A stretch of 64,000 nucleotides of DNA from Corynebacterium tuscaniense (GCF_008693065.1 NZ_VXKH01000002.1:62001-126000); one strand, 5' to 3'. Shown: positions 38,610 to 47,917, numbered from the stretch's first letter. Translations and numbers: made by a program. Notes: generated by a model from the letters alone, not told the origin.

Positions 38610-39651
38610 GTCCTCTAAGACCTCTGTGCTGGTCGGAAACGTCTACGTCATGATGGCGTATGCGTTTAGATCCATCCACCACCGAGAAGTCTCACTTCGT
38701 GGGGAAATCGAGTTCGAGCATCTTCACGAACTCCTAGCTCATCGCATTGGATTCGAAACCAGCCGCCAGGTACGGCGAGGCCTTCACAAGCAATATGTGT
38801 CACACGAAGAAGTGCTCACCACTGTTCGTGGAAAAGTCGATGTCAGCGGCTCGGTGACGCGCAATGCGGTTTCAAAGGGACGCCTTGCTTGTGTTTTTGA
38901 TGAGTTCAGCGAGGACACTCCACACAACCGTGCGGTGAAGGCTGCCTTGAGCACGCTTATCCAACACGGTTCAGTGAGTCATGAACGCAAACGTTTCCTC
39001 AAACGCTTACAAAGCCACTTCACTGGCGTAGCGGAAATCCCGTTGCGAATGATCGACTGGTCGTCATTGACCTATTATCGTACGAATTCCTCGTACAGGA
39101 CACTGCTCCAGTACTGCCAGTTCTTGGCGGAGGGCCTGCTGCCGTCCGACGAATCGGGGGAAGCACTCGCGGCATGGGCGACAGATGACTCGCTGAACGA
39201 TCTATTCGAACGGTTTGTCCGCGAATACTTCGCCGTCCACTACCCTCAGCTCAACAGTCGAGCCTCGAACATCGTGTGGGCGGTTGATGATGAGCTTGAA
39301 TTGCCATCGCAGCTACCAGCGATGCGCACCGACATCACACTTTCCGATGGAAAACGAACGCTCATCATCGACACGAAGTTCTATAGCAACCCCCTCCAAA
39401 TGGGACGTTGGGGGAAAGCTTCCCTTCATTCAGGCAACCTGTATCAACTCTTCACCTACGTGAAGAATGCCGACACGATGATGGGCGGCTCAGTTAGCGG
39501 CCTGCTCCTCTACGCCAGAACAACGGCGCAGGAACACCCCGATTTAGACACGTATATCCAAGGAAGCCACATTCAAGCAACCACGATCGACCTCACCCAG
39601 CCATGGCCTCAAGTCCGCCAAACTCTCGACGCGATACTAACTAGCTGGTAA
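38602..39651 (+). CDS. mcrC: McrC-type nuclease subunit
   Basis: 349 aa from the ATG at 38602, overlapping the mcrB stop by 8 bases. The N-terminal domain (VLVGNVYVMMAYAFRSIHHR) is typical of McrC; the C-terminal PD-(D/E)xK nuclease is seen as MRTDITLSDGKRTLIIDTKF, giving Asp, Asp and Lys. With McrB it cuts DNA carrying modified bases, protecting against modified phage or foreign methylated DNA. The tight overlap means one transcript and coupled translation. Confidence 0.88.
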   Translation: MSKSSKTSVLVGNVYVMMAYAFRSIHHREVSLRGEIEFEHLHELLAHRIGFETSRQVRRGLHKQYVSHEEVLTTVRGKVDVSGSVTRNAVSKGRLACVFDEFSEDTPHNRAVKAALSTLIQHGSVSHERKRFLKRLQSHFTGVAEIPLRMIDWSSLTYYRTNSSYRTLLQYCQFLAEGLLPSDESGEALAAWATDDSLNDLFERFVREYFAVHYPQLNSRASNIVWAVDDELELPSQLPAMRTDITLSDGKRTLIIDTKFYSNPLQMGRWGKASLHSGNLYQLFTYVKNADTMMGGSVSGLLLYARTTAQEHPDLDTYIQGSHIQATTIDLTQPWPQVRQTLDAILTSW

Positions 39652-39732
39652 CACGTGCCTAATGATGGATATCGATCCTCACTTGACCTCAGCGTCCCGC
39701 AAACGAAAACCAAAAGAAGCCACAGTAGAAAC

Positions 39733-39764
39733 GAGAAAAAGTCCGCCGTGCATACGGCGGACTT
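39733..39764 (-). terminator. Intrinsic terminator of tRNA-Val(CAC)
   Basis: Perfect 11-base stem AAGTCCGCCGT / ACGGCGGACTT with a 4-base loop, followed on the minus strand by TTTTTC. Confidence 0.88.
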
Positions 39765-39771
39765 CTGTTTG

Positions 39772-39843
39772 TGGTCCTAGCTGGGATCGAACCAGCGACC
39801 TTTCCGGTGTGAACGGAACGCTCTTCCACTGAGCCATAGGACC
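39772..39843 (-). tRNA. tRNA-Val, anticodon CAC
   Basis: 72 bases. Acceptor GGTCCTA/TAGGACC, D-arm GCTCAGTGGAAGAGC, anticodon stem TTCCG/CGGAA with loop reading TTCACAC, T-arm CTGGTTCGATCCCAG. CCA is not encoded. It reads GUG codons. Confidence 0.95.
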
Positions 39844-39996
39844 ATTGCGTTTTTGACGCGAGGGATACATTAACACCAGGCTGACAAAAGCCCATAATCG
39901 GGGTGATGCTGACGGCAGCACACATTAACAACCGATCCTCACACAGCACTTCCATGACGTCGTGACCACAAGAAATGTGAGTTACAAAGGGGCGAT

Positions 39997-40026
39997 TTGT
40001 CCTTGGGGCGACGGACAGATTAAAGT
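39997..40026 (+). promoter_or_regulatory. Candidate promoter of the plus-strand tRNA cluster
   Basis: TTGTCC, 18 bases, TAAAGT, about 50 bases before the first tRNA-Gly. The remaining bases of the 39844-40075 gap show only weak hairpins. Confidence 0.45.
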
Positions 40027-40075
40027 CTTGAACCGCACAACTTCACAAGGAGCAACACTTTTGAAGTGAGTGTGT

Positions 40076-40151
40076 GCGGATGTAGCGCAGTTGGTAGCGC
40101 ATCACCTTGCCAAGGTGAGGGTCGCGAGTTCGAGTCTCGTCATCCGCTCCA
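40076..40151 (+). tRNA. tRNA-Gly, anticodon GCC (copy 1)
   Basis: Acceptor GCGGATG/CATCCGC with discriminator T and encoded CCA; anticodon stem CACCTT-GCC-AAGGTG region gives GCC; T-arm GCGAGTTCGAGTCTCGT. Sequence identical to the other two copies. Confidence 0.95.
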
Positions 40152-40173
40152 CGTCCCCCTAGCGGGGACTTCC

Positions 40174-40245
40174 GCGCGATTAGCTCAGCGGTAGAGCACT
40201 ACCTCGACACGGTAGGGGTCACTGGTTCGATCCCAGTATCGCGCA
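40174..40245 (+). tRNA. tRNA-Val, anticodon GAC (copy 1)
   Basis: 72 bases. Acceptor GCGCGAT/ATCGCGC, anticodon stem CTACC/GGTAG with loop TCGACAC (GAC), T-arm CTGGTTCGATCCCAG. CCA not encoded. Followed by an AGGATCC...GGATCC spacer shared with copy 2. Confidence 0.94.
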
Positions 40246-40292
40246 CAAGGATCCTTCACGGATCCGCGGAAGGATCACCCCGGTGGTCACTC

Positions 40293-40317
40293 CATTCGAG
40301 CACTAGATGCTCGAATG
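40293..40317 (+). repeat. Hairpin abutting the 5' end of tRNA-Gly copy 2
   Basis: CATTCGAGCA and TGCTCGAATG form a perfect 10-base stem with a 5-base loop. Its last base is the first base of the tRNA. Confidence 0.7.
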
Positions 40318-40392
40318 CGGATGTAGCGCAGTTGGTAGCGCATCACCTTGCCAAGGTGAGGGTCGCGAGTTCGAGTCTCGTCATCCGCTCCA
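40317..40392 (+). tRNA. tRNA-Gly, anticodon GCC (copy 2)
   Basis: Identical to copy 1, including encoded CCA. Confidence 0.95.
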
Positions 40393-40433
40393 AGTACCTC
40401 ATTGGTACTGTCAAAGAGGCGGCAATCGCCCGC

Positions 40434-40507
40434 GGTGGAATGGCCGAGTGGTGAGGCAAAGGTCTGCAAAACCTTGTACACGGGTTCGATTCCCGTTTCC
40501 ACCTCCA
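40434..40507 (+). tRNA. tRNA-Cys, anticodon GCA
   Basis: 71 bases plus encoded CCA. Acceptor GGTGGAA/TTCCACC with discriminator T, D-arm GGCCGAGTGGTGAGGC, anticodon stem AAGGT/ACCTT with loop CTGCAAA, T-arm CGGGTTCGATTCCCG. The only tRNA-Cys in the window. Confidence 0.95.
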
Positions 40508-40527
40508 TATTCTTAACTGAATAGTTC

Positions 40528-40599
40528 GCGCGATTAGCTCAGCGGTAGAGCACTACCTCGACACGGTAGGGGTCACTGGTTCGATCCCAGTATCGCGCA
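40528..40599 (+). tRNA. tRNA-Val, anticodon GAC (copy 2)
   Basis: Identical to copy 1 at 40174, and its downstream spacer is nearly identical for about 25 bases, showing a recent segmental duplication. Confidence 0.94.
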
Positions 40600-40646
40600 C
40601 AAGGATCCGTCACGGATCCGCGGATTGATCATTAAAGTGATCTCTC

Positions 40647-40671
40647 CGTGTGAGTGTCCAACACTCACACG
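40647..40671 (+). repeat. Hairpin abutting the 5' end of tRNA-Gly copy 3
   Basis: CGTGTGAGTGT and ACACTCACACG form an 11-base stem with a 3-base loop ending on the first base of the tRNA, as for copy 2 but with unrelated sequence. Confidence 0.7.
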
Positions 40672-40746
40672 CGGATGTAGCGCAGTTGGTAGCGCATCAC
40701 CTTGCCAAGGTGAGGGTCGCGAGTTCGAGTCTCGTCATCCGCTCCA
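40671..40746 (+). tRNA. tRNA-Gly, anticodon GCC (copy 3)
   Basis: Identical to copies 1 and 2, with encoded CCA. Last gene of the cluster. Confidence 0.95.
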
Positions 40747-40752
40747 CTTCTC

Positions 40753-40790
40753 CCCCCGGGATTGTCTGCCACCAAGACAGCCCGGGGGAT
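40753..40790 (+). terminator. Terminator of the tRNA cluster
   Basis: CCCCCGGG/CCCGGGGG outer stem and TGTCT/AGACA inner stem, followed by ATTTGCC. Strong GC stem but a short U-run. Confidence 0.7.
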
Positions 40791-40905
40791 TTGCCTATCA
40801 GCTGTCGCGACCCAGATCGGAAAATGTGTAGCACCTTCTGCGGTTTTAGGTAATTCCTGTAGCCTTTCCGGATCTAGGTAGCACGAAGCTCTCCAAGGAG
40901 GTCCA

Positions 40906-41556
40906 ATGAACCAGGCGGACACGATCAACACGATCATCGGCCCAACATCCGCCCAGGAGGAGGTCCGGGCGGTTGCGATTACAACGCTGTTCGGCTCGTT
41001 CACCACAGGAGGCACGTCCGGCAAGCTGGGCAATGAGATGGATTCGGCAGTGCTCCAGGGGTTGCGCGAATGGGCCGATGTGATTCTCGTGGGTTCCGGC
41101 ACCGTCAAGGCGGAGGATTACGGCCCAGCAGATACACCAATGGCGGTGGTTTCACGCTCCCTCACCTTTGACACCACCACGAAGTTGTTCAGCGGCACTC
41201 CCCCGATCATCGTGACGCCGCAGGAGTCGCTGGCAGATCCCGCGCTCACATCACGCCGGAAAACACTAGAAGCCGCTGGGTGTGAGTTGGCGGAAGGCGG
41301 TGGGGTTCCGGAGGTCGTCGATAAGCTTCGCGCACGGGGCTTCGGCCGGATCGTGTGCGAGGGCGGGCCATCGTTGTACGCAGAGATGTTCAAGCATTCG
41401 CTTATCGACGTCCTCCATCTCACCCTCGACCCCCACGTCAACGGAGAGCCCGCCGGGCTGGTGGGCGACATTGCGGAACGTTTCACCTTGGAACAGGCTG
41501 TGGCGGATGGGGACTATCTTTTCACGCGTTACCGGCGGGTTCAGAAGACCTCGTAG
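40906..41556 (+). CDS. RibD C-terminal-like pyrimidine reductase (Rv2671-like)
   Basis: 216 aa. AITTLFGSFTTGGTSGKLGN and ILVGSGTVKAEDYG plus IVCEGGPSLYAEMF are hallmarks of the NADPH-binding RibD_C/dihydrofolate-reductase-like fold. It lacks the deaminase half, as does Rv2671, which precedes aftC in the same way. Probable reductase of a pterin or pyrimidine. AAGGAGG lies 5 bases before the ATG. It carries two 11-mer copies in opposite orientation 73 bases apart. Confidence 0.88.
   Translation: MNQADTINTIIGPTSAQEEVRAVAITTLFGSFTTGGTSGKLGNEMDSAVLQGLREWADVILVGSGTVKAEDYGPADTPMAVVSRSLTFDTTTKLFSGTPPIIVTPQESLADPALTSRRKTLEAAGCELAEGGGVPEVVDKLRARGFGRIVCEGGPSLYAEMFKHSLIDVLHLTLDPHVNGEPAGLVGDIAERFTLEQAVADGDYLFTRYRRVQKTS
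41316..41326 (-). repeat. 11-mer motif copy 6
   Basis: Exact copy in the RibD_C-like gene, read as Val-Asp-Lys-Leu. Forms an inverted pair with copy 7. Confidence 0.85.
41400..41410 (+). repeat. 11-mer motif copy 7
   Basis: Exact copy 73 bases after copy 6 in opposite orientation, read as Leu-Ile-Asp-Val. Confidence 0.85.
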
Positions 41557-41579
41557 CCGGCGTTTAGTACGTTAATGGG

Positions 41580-42857
41580 GTGACTACCCGCGCTGATGCC
41601 CTGAGAACTATATGGACCGCACCGGCCCTTAACCGGGGCCCCCGGTGGGAACTGGTGGCTAATGCCGCCTTGTGGCCCGTGGCCATCTTGCTGTTTACCC
41701 ACCGTATTGTGGCTTTAGCGCTTCCCGGCACGATCACCGATGACTTCACTACTGTGTGGGCCGCAGCCCGCCGGTTTGTGGCGCGCGTGCCGGTCTATTC
41801 CGAGAACTACACCACCGTCGACCCGCACTACCTGTACAACCCGGGGGCCACGCTGCTGTTGTCGCCCTTGGGCTTGTTCGGCTCAACGGAGATCATCCGT
41901 CCGCTGTTCATTTTGGTGAATGCACTGGCCATCCTTGGGGCTCTTGCGTGGCTCACGCGCTTGTCAGGGTTCACGCTGGCGCACCCGGTTTTCCCCGGTG
42001 CGATTGCACTTGGCTTTGCGACGGAAGCGGTAACCAACACCCTCACCTTCTCCAACATCAATGGCATCTTGCTGTTGGGGCTCGTCGCTTTCCTCGCGTT
42101 TCTGCTGCGAGGCCCGTCGTTGGCCGCGGGTGTGGTCCTGGGGTTGTGCATCTTGATCAAGCCGATGTTTGCACCGCTCATTGTGCTGCCACTGTTGCGC
42201 ATGAACTGGGGTGCGGTGATCGCGGCGGGTCTCGTACCGGTGATCTTCAACGTTATCGCCTGGCCACTGACTCCCGGCGCCCGCGACTACATCGATGTGG
42301 TTGTCCCCTACCTGGGTATCACGCGGGACTACGCCAACTCATCGCTGGCCGGCGCTGCTGTGTACTTTGGCATGCCGGCATGGCTCCATGGTGGTTTGTT
42401 CATGATCTTCGCTGCCGCTGTCCTCGTAGCGGTTGTTGGGTTGGCGCGGTGGCGGTGGAGTGATGAGTGGATGTGGGCGGCCACCACTGCTGCTGTACTG
42501 CTAGCAGGTGTCTGTCTACTTTCCTCCCTGGGCCAGGCGTATTACTCCATGATGCTCTTCCCCGCAGTGTTCACCGTGGCACGTGCTACCAGTGTCTTCC
42601 ACACCCCCACCGCCTGGTTGGGAATCATTTTGTGCCTTTCCCCGTTGAGTTGGGTGGTATACGACAATCCTGTTATCGGCCGCTGGACAAACACTTTCCT
42701 GCCTACGGCTGGGTGGGCGATATTTATAATCGCCACCGCGGTGTGGGCGGCAACTTTGGCATTGCACCGAGCAACGGGCAGTTCGGTTAATGAAGACAAT
42801 GACGCAGATGGAGGGACACAACACCATGACACAGAACAACTACAGCGACTGGACTGA
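41580..42857 (+). CDS. aftC: GT-C arabinofuranosyltransferase (AftC-like)
   Basis: 425 aa, about ten membrane segments. TDDFTTVWAAARRFVARVPV with PHYLYNPGATLLLSPLGLF in the first outer loop gives the acidic residues typical of decaprenyl-phosphate-dependent GT-C enzymes (DUF2029/GT87). Position between the reductase and msrB matches Rv2673 (aftC), which branches arabinan in the cell wall. The last 30 residues are Asp/Gln-rich and overlap msrB by 32 bases. GTG start at 41580. Confidence 0.85.
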   Translation: MTTRADALRTIWTAPALNRGPRWELVANAALWPVAILLFTHRIVALALPGTITDDFTTVWAAARRFVARVPVYSENYTTVDPHYLYNPGATLLLSPLGLFGSTEIIRPLFILVNALAILGALAWLTRLSGFTLAHPVFPGAIALGFATEAVTNTLTFSNINGILLLGLVAFLAFLLRGPSLAAGVVLGLCILIKPMFAPLIVLPLLRMNWGAVIAAGLVPVIFNVIAWPLTPGARDYIDVVVPYLGITRDYANSSLAGAAVYFGMPAWLHGGLFMIFAAAVLVAVVGLARWRWSDEWMWAATTAAVLLAGVCLLSSLGQAYYSMMLFPAVFTVARATSVFHTPTAWLGIILCLSPLSWVVYDNPVIGRWTNTFLPTAGWAIFIIATAVWAATLALHRATGSSVNEDNDADGGTQHHDTEQLQRLD

Positions 42858-43242
42858 ACAGCAGTGGCGTGAACGCCTCACCCCTGAGGAATTCCACGTG
42901 CTGCGCCAGGCGGGCACGGAGCCGCCCGGAGTGGGCGAATACACAGACACCACCACCGAGGGCATCTATCACTGCCGCGCATGCGGGGAAGATCTGTTCC
43001 GTTCCACAGAGAAGTTCCAGTCCCACTGTGGCTGGCCGTCTTTCTTCTCACCATCAAACAGCGAGAAGGTCATAGAACGCGAAGATACCTCCCACGGCAT
43101 GGTGCGCACTGAGGTGTTATGCGCAACCTGTGGTTCCCACCTGGGCCATGTCTTCGCTGGTGAGGGTTACCCCACCCCGACAGACCTGCGATACTGCATC
43201 AATTCCATCGCCATGACTCTGGAAGAAAAGCCGATGCAGTAA
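42826..43242 (+). CDS. msrB: Peptide-methionine (R)-S-oxide reductase
   Basis: 138 aa from the ATG at 42826 (GGAGGG about 10 bases before). Two CxxC zinc pairs (HCRACGE; CATCGSH) and the catalytic Cys in RYCINSIAM are present, with SHCGWPSFF. It repairs methionine-R-sulfoxide. The gene starts inside the end of aftC. Confidence 0.94.
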   Translation: MTQNNYSDWTEQQWRERLTPEEFHVLRQAGTEPPGVGEYTDTTTEGIYHCRACGEDLFRSTEKFQSHCGWPSFFSPSNSEKVIEREDTSHGMVRTEVLCATCGSHLGHVFAGEGYPTPTDLRYCINSIAMTLEEKPMQ

Positions 43243-43265
43243 CCGGTCTATCTACGGATCGAAGA

Positions 43266-43967
43266 TTACGGCAAGACCTCAATGATCTCTGCGATGTCCG
43301 TCACTCGACGGCCCGAGAAGAACGGAAGCTCCTCGCGCACGTGGAGGCGTGCCTCGGTGTAACGCATCTTGTGCATGAGATCGGAAATACGCTCAAGCGT
43401 CGGCGCTTCAAAGGCGAGCATCCATTCGTAATCACCAAGCGCGAATGCAGACATTGTGTTCGCACGAACATCCGCGTAATCCGCTGCGGCCTGGCCATGC
43501 TCGATGAGCAGCTGGCGCCGCTTATCCGGATCCATGATGTACCAGTCATAAGAACGCGTGAACGGATAGACGGTGATCCAATCCTGTGGCTCTTCACCCA
43601 TGATGAAGGCTGGCAAGTGACCGCGGTTGAACTCCGCCGGGCGGTGCAAGCCAACGCCGACCCAGAACACCTCAAGGCACCGACCAAACACTGTTGTCCG
43701 ACGGAAATCGTTGTAGGCCTTCTGCAAGTCGGTGAATTCTTCAGCGTGCCACCAGATCATCACATCTGCTTCAGAGCGCATCCCGGAGATGTCATACACA
43801 CCGCGAACGACAACCTTGCCTTGAGCCTCAAGGTTGTCAAAGAATTCCTTCGCCTCCGCAATGATGTCCCCCCGATCCGCACCAAGCGCCCCCGGAATCA
43901 CGCGGAATGTCGCCCACTGCGCGTAGCGCTGTGTGTTGTTGAGTTTTTCAATGTCTGGCTGTGCCAT
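43266..43967 (-). CDS. hemQ: Coproheme decarboxylase (chlorite dismutase family)
   Basis: 233 aa from the ATG at 43967. FTRSYDWYIMDPDKRRQLLI and EHGQAAADY hold the actinobacterial active-site Tyr and axial His region. It makes heme b from coproheme III by oxidative decarboxylation. Matches Rv2676c in position. GAAAGG precedes the ATG. Convergent with msrB, 23 bases apart. Confidence 0.92.
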   Translation of the reverse strand: MAQPDIEKLNNTQRYAQWATFRVIPGALGADRGDIIAEAKEFFDNLEAQGKVVVRGVYDISGMRSEADVMIWWHAEEFTDLQKAYNDFRRTTVFGRCLEVFWVGVGLHRPAEFNRGHLPAFIMGEEPQDWITVYPFTRSYDWYIMDPDKRRQLLIEHGQAAADYADVRANTMSAFALGDYEWMLAFEAPTLERISDLMHKMRYTEARLHVREELPFFSGRRVTDIAEIIEVLP

Positions 43968-44096
43968 GTTGTTGTGCCCTTTCTCCCCACACGGGATTAT
44001 CAACCGAAAGTTTTATCAATGTCCTTTGTAGCACGTTGGCGAGAGTAACGGCGCGCCTCCACAGAATGATGGCAGTCACTGGATAGCTTGGAACCC

Positions 44097-44729
44097 GTGA
44101 CACATTCGGACCAACCCACGCTCGCCACGGCCTCTGAGCCCCATGCCTCCCAAGAATCCGCAACAATTCCTGAGGATTTCACCGAGGCAGTCGAATCCAT
44201 GCACCGCGCCCAACTGCGGCCGGAAATCAGCCTGGGAACAATCCGCCCACCTCAGCGCCCAGCCCCGTACAGCCATGCCATCGGTCTTGAGGTTGCCGGT
44301 CTGGATGAGAGCGGCCCGATACCCACCGATTCTCAGGGTGACGCCTTCGGCCGTCTGATCCTGCTGTACTCCCCCTCCAGCGAAGAAACCTGGGAAAACT
44401 CGATGCGTTTGGTCGCCTACATCCAGGCTGACATGGACGACGACGTTGCCTCCGACCCGCTTTTGCCCGACGTTGCGTGGCAGTGGCTAGGTGAATCCTT
44501 GGAGGAAACCCATGCGGAATACACCGATCTTGGCGGCACGGTAACGTCCACGGCATCCGTCCGTTTCGGGGATATCGGTGGTCCACCACGCGCATACCAG
44601 ATTGAAATGCGCGCCTCCTGGACGGCTGCGACCACAGATTTATCTCACCACGTTGAGGCTTTTTCAAAGGTTCTGGCTCACGTTGCTGGCCTGCCACCGG
44701 AAGGTGTAGCTGGCCTCGACCGTCGCTAG
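44097..44729 (+). CDS. DUF3000 protein
   Basis: 210 aa from the GTG at 44097. PPQRPAPYSHAIGLEVAG and DPLLPDVAWQWLGESLEE are conserved in DUF3000 proteins (Rv2680-type), function unknown. TAGCTT 7 bases before the GTG supports leaderless initiation; a TTG at 44088 is in frame. It lies upstream of rnd, as in mycobacteria. Confidence 0.82.
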   Translation: MTHSDQPTLATASEPHASQESATIPEDFTEAVESMHRAQLRPEISLGTIRPPQRPAPYSHAIGLEVAGLDESGPIPTDSQGDAFGRLILLYSPSSEETWENSMRLVAYIQADMDDDVASDPLLPDVAWQWLGESLEETHAEYTDLGGTVTSTASVRFGDIGGPPRAYQIEMRASWTAATTDLSHHVEAFSKVLAHVAGLPPEGVAGLDRR

Positions 44730-44758
44730 GCAAAAAGCGTCTCAAAGTAGTGGGCAAC

Positions 44759-44764
44759 TATCCT
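44759..44764 (+). promoter_or_regulatory. -10 box deciding the rnd start codon
   Basis: TATCCT is only 1 base before the ATG at 44766 but 7 bases before the ATG at 44772. The second ATG is therefore the likely leaderless start. Confidence 0.55.
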
Positions 44765-44771
44765 GATGGGC

Positions 44772-45980
44772 ATGTGCGCTCGCTACCAACTCGTCGATAC
44801 GCCAGAAGCCTTTGAACGCGCAGCGAGTTCCCTCTCGGCAGGGCGCGGCCCTTTTGCTATTGATACTGAGCGCGCGTCTGCGTACCGCTACGACAACCGT
44901 GCGTTTCTGGTTCAGATCCATCGTCGTGGTGCCGGCACCTACTTATTCGCGCCGGAGGGATACCGTGCGGAACTCACGCGGGCGCTCGCTCCCGTGCTCA
45001 ATGGAGCCGAGTGGATCGTGCACGCCGCACCAGAAGATCTTCCCAGCCTGGCAGATTTGGGCCTTCACCCTGGGCGGCTTTTTGATACCGCGCTCGCTGG
45101 TCGCATCGCTGGGTACAACAAGCCGAACCTCGGCGCTATGGTAAAGGAATTTTGTGGTGTTGAGCTCGAGAAAAGCCATGGCCGTGAAAATTGGTCCGCA
45201 GTTCCGCTGCCTGAAGATTGGCTTGATTACGCCGCCGATGACGTGATCTATCTTGGGGATCTCGCGGATGCACAGGCGGAGCTTTTGGAACTTCAAGGCA
45301 AGACAGACGCTGCTGAGCAAGAGTTTTCCCACATTGTTGATGAATTTGCCCACTGGTCACCGCAGATGCCTACGTGGACCATGCTCAAAGGGACATCATC
45401 CCTCCATACCGCACGTTCACGCGCGGTGGCACGGGCAGTGTGGACTGCACGCGATGAAGAAGCCTCACGCCGCGATGTCTCCCCCACGACAATCCTGCCC
45501 AACAAGGTCATCATTGCCATTGCGAAGAAGCAACCATCACGCGCATGTGAGTTGGCGCGTATCGACGGCTTTCCGCGCCGCCGCCGTGGCGCTACCCGCA
45601 AATGGTTCACCGTGGTGGAAAAAGCCTACGCATCCGATCCAGCCACCTGGCCACAGAAGCAACGCTCCACTGGTGGCGCCCCCGGTAAATCAGCGTGGCA
45701 GCGCCACCACTCCGAGTCGTGGGAGGCGCTCCAAACCATGCGCGCAGCTGTAGCGGAAACAGCAACTGATCTGAACATCAGTCCGGAGATCCTGCTCACC
45801 CCCGCCATTCTGCGGGAAGCAGTGTGGGCCTTCACCGAAGGTGACGCGGTAAGCCAGACTCACTCGGTGGCCTCACTCCTGGCAGACCTGGGTGCACGAC
45901 CGTGGCAGATTGAGTACACCGCCGCGCTATTCACCATGAACCTAGGAATCAGCGCCAGAATAGACGAAGCTGAGGGTTAA
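44772..45980 (+). CDS. rnd: Ribonuclease D-like 3'-5' exonuclease
   Basis: 402 aa. DEDD exonuclease: [20 protein letters not shown] (Asp, Glu), the middle Asp in [12 protein letters not shown], and Tyr/Asp in [17 protein letters not shown] (DEDDy). An HRDC domain follows (about residues 205-285). It trims tRNA and other structured RNA 3' ends. Convergent with dxs: the stop codons overlap in a TTAA. Confidence 0.92.
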   Translation: MCARYQLVDTPEAFERAASSLSAGRGPFAIDTERASAYRYDNRAFLVQIHRRGAGTYLFAPEGYRAELTRALAPVLNGAEWIVHAAPEDLPSLADLGLHPGRLFDTALAGRIAGYNKPNLGAMVKEFCGVELEKSHGRENWSAVPLPEDWLDYAADDVIYLGDLADAQAELLELQGKTDAAEQEFSHIVDEFAHWSPQMPTWTMLKGTSSLHTARSRAVARAVWTARDEEASRRDVSPTTILPNKVIIAIAKKQPSRACELARIDGFPRRRRGATRKWFTVVEKAYASDPATWPQKQRSTGGAPGKSAWQRHHSESWEALQTMRAAVAETATDLNISPEILLTPAILREAVWAFTEGDAVSQTHSVASLLADLGARPWQIEYTAALFTMNLGISARIDEAEG

Positions 45981-47917
45981 TCCCGGTCGGCTAAGCCTTC
46001 AATCCAGCCACGGATGGATTCCCGCGCGGAAGCAGCATCTAGCCCGACATCCTCCAGCAATTCATCACGGGTCGCATGCCCCGGGAATACATCCGGGAAC
46101 GCCAGGTGACGCAGCGGGGTATCCACCTCAGCGGTAGACAACACCTCATTCAGAGCTGATCCCACGCCACCACGGATGACGCCATCTTCGTACACCACCA
46201 CGAGGTCTGCTTCCGTGGCCATACCGACTAACTCCGGGTTCACCGGGATAATCCACCGTGGGTCCACGACGGTGATCTTGTCTCCGTCCGCATTGAGTGA
46301 TTCTGCTACTTCCACAGCACGACCGGCGAATTCACCGATGGCCACGAGCAGCACGTCCACAGACGCGTCTCCTCCCGCAGCACCAGCACGTGAACCGTCC
46401 GCTGGATCAACAAGGATGTCCATTCCCCCTGGTGTTCGGCGGACAGCTTCAATGCCCGAACTGACATCGCCTTTCGGGAAACGCACAACCGTAGGGCCGG
46501 TGTCCACCGCGATAGCTTCGCGGAATTCCTCACGCAGCCGATCCGCATCGCGTGGTGCAGCAACCTGAATGCCGGGGACAATCGAGGTCAACGCCATGTC
46601 CCACACACCGTTGTGGCTCGCGCCATCACTACCGGTGACACCGGCGCGGTCCAGCACGAGGGTCACGGGCTGGTTGATCAGTGCAACATCCATGAGCAGT
46701 TGATCAAAGGCGCGATTCAAGAACGTGGAGTACACCGCAACCACCGGGTGCAAGCCACCCAGAGCCATACCGGCAGCAGAGGTCACCGCATGCTGCTCCG
46801 CGATTCCTACATCGAAGAAACGGGAAGGGAACTTCTCCGCAAACGGGGTGAGCCCCGTCGGGCCGGCCATTGCCGCGGTCAGGGCGACAATATCCTCACG
46901 TTTTTGAGCGGCACGAAGAAGTTCTTCCGAGAACACGCCGGTCCAGCCAGGGCGGACTTTCCCAAGTGCTTCGCCTGTCACCGGGTCAATCACACCGGTC
47001 GAATGCATTTGATCCGCCATGTCATTGACAGCCGGGGCAAAACCATGGCCCTTCTCTGTTGCGACGTGGAGCAGTAACGGCCCGTCATGCTGTTGGGCGT
47101 AACGGAACGCGCCGAGCAGCGCACCAACATCGTGTCCGTCAATGGGGCCCACGTATTTCAGGCCCAAGTCCTGGAACATCTGGGTAGGCATAACTTGATG
47201 TTTGATGCCGTCTTTGACCGCTTTGAAGGCACCAAACGCGCGCTCCCCAACCCAGCCCATGGATTTCAAGGTGCGCTTGCCTTGTTCCATCACTTCGTCA
47301 TATCCAGGCTGGATGCGGATGGAAGCAATCTGGGATCGAATATTGTCCAAGTTGCGGGCAAAACCGCCAATGGTTTTGGAATAGGAGCGGCCATTGTCAT
47401 TGACCACGATGACAACATTGCGTTCACTTTCCGCAATATTGTTGAGCGCTTCCCAGCACATGCCACCAGTCAAAGCTCCGTCGCCGACTACGGCCACCAC
47501 ACGGCTATCAGCCTCACCGTGCAGCACCTTCGCCTTAGACAAACCATCCGCATAGGACAGTGCTGCAGACGCGTGGGAGGATTCCGTCCAATCATGCTCT
47601 GATTCCGCCCGGCTGGTGTAGCCCGAGAGACCGTCCTTCTTACGCAGAGTGTCAAACTGGTCTGCACGCCCGGTGAGGATTTTGTGCACGTAAGACTGGT
47701 GCGATGTGTCGAAGATGATGGGATCTTTCGGCGAGTCAAACACGGCGTGCAGGGCAAGCGTTAACTCAACCACTCCAAGGTTCGGCCCAAGGTGGCCACC
47801 GGTGGCTGAGACTTTCTGGATGAGGAACTCGCGGATGTCATCAGCCAGAAGCTCGAGCTCCTCCACTGACATGTCTTTCACATCAGAGGGAAGCGATAGA
47901 TCTTCAAGCCTTTTCAC
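45977..47917 (-). CDS. dxs: 1-deoxy-D-xylulose-5-phosphate synthase
   Basis: 646 aa from the GTG at 47917. Thiamine diphosphate site [37 protein letters not shown] near the start, and the transketolase-like pyrimidine domain [20 protein letters not shown]. First step of the MEP isoprenoid pathway, feeding decaprenyl phosphate and menaquinone. A GTG at 47938 is in frame and preceded by less clear signals. Confidence 0.95.
   Translation of the reverse strand: MKRLEDLSLPSDVKDMSVEELELLADDIREFLIQKVSATGGHLGPNLGVVELTLALHAVFDSPKDPIIFDTSHQSYVHKILTGRADQFDTLRKKDGLSGYTSRAESEHDWTESSHASAALSYADGLSKAKVLHGEADSRVVAVVGDGALTGGMCWEALNNIAESERNVVIVVNDNGRSYSKTIGGFARNLDNIRSQIASIRIQPGYDEVMEQGKRTLKSMGWVGERAFGAFKAVKDGIKHQVMPTQMFQDLGLKYVGPIDGHDVGALLGAFRYAQQHDGPLLLHVATEKGHGFAPAVNDMADQMHSTGVIDPVTGEALGKVRPGWTGVFSEELLRAAQKREDIVALTAAMAGPTGLTPFAEKFPSRFFDVGIAEQHAVTSAAGMALGGLHPVVAVYSTFLNRAFDQLLMDVALINQPVTLVLDRAGVTGSDGASHNGVWDMALTSIVPGIQVAAPRDADRLREEFREAIAVDTGPTVVRFPKGDVSSGIEAVRRTPGGMDILVDPADGSRAGAAGGDASVDVLLVAIGEFAGRAVEVAESLNADGDKITVVDPRWIIPVNPELVGMATEADLVVVYEDGVIRGGVGSALNEVLSTAEVDTPLRHLAFPDVFPGHATRDELLEDVGLDAASARESIRGWIEGLADRD

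Noticed and set aside
39772-40746. tRNA-site integrated island with direct repeats
   Set aside because: The repeats here are whole tRNA copies in tandem; no integrase gene or partial tRNA end flanks the mcrBC region.
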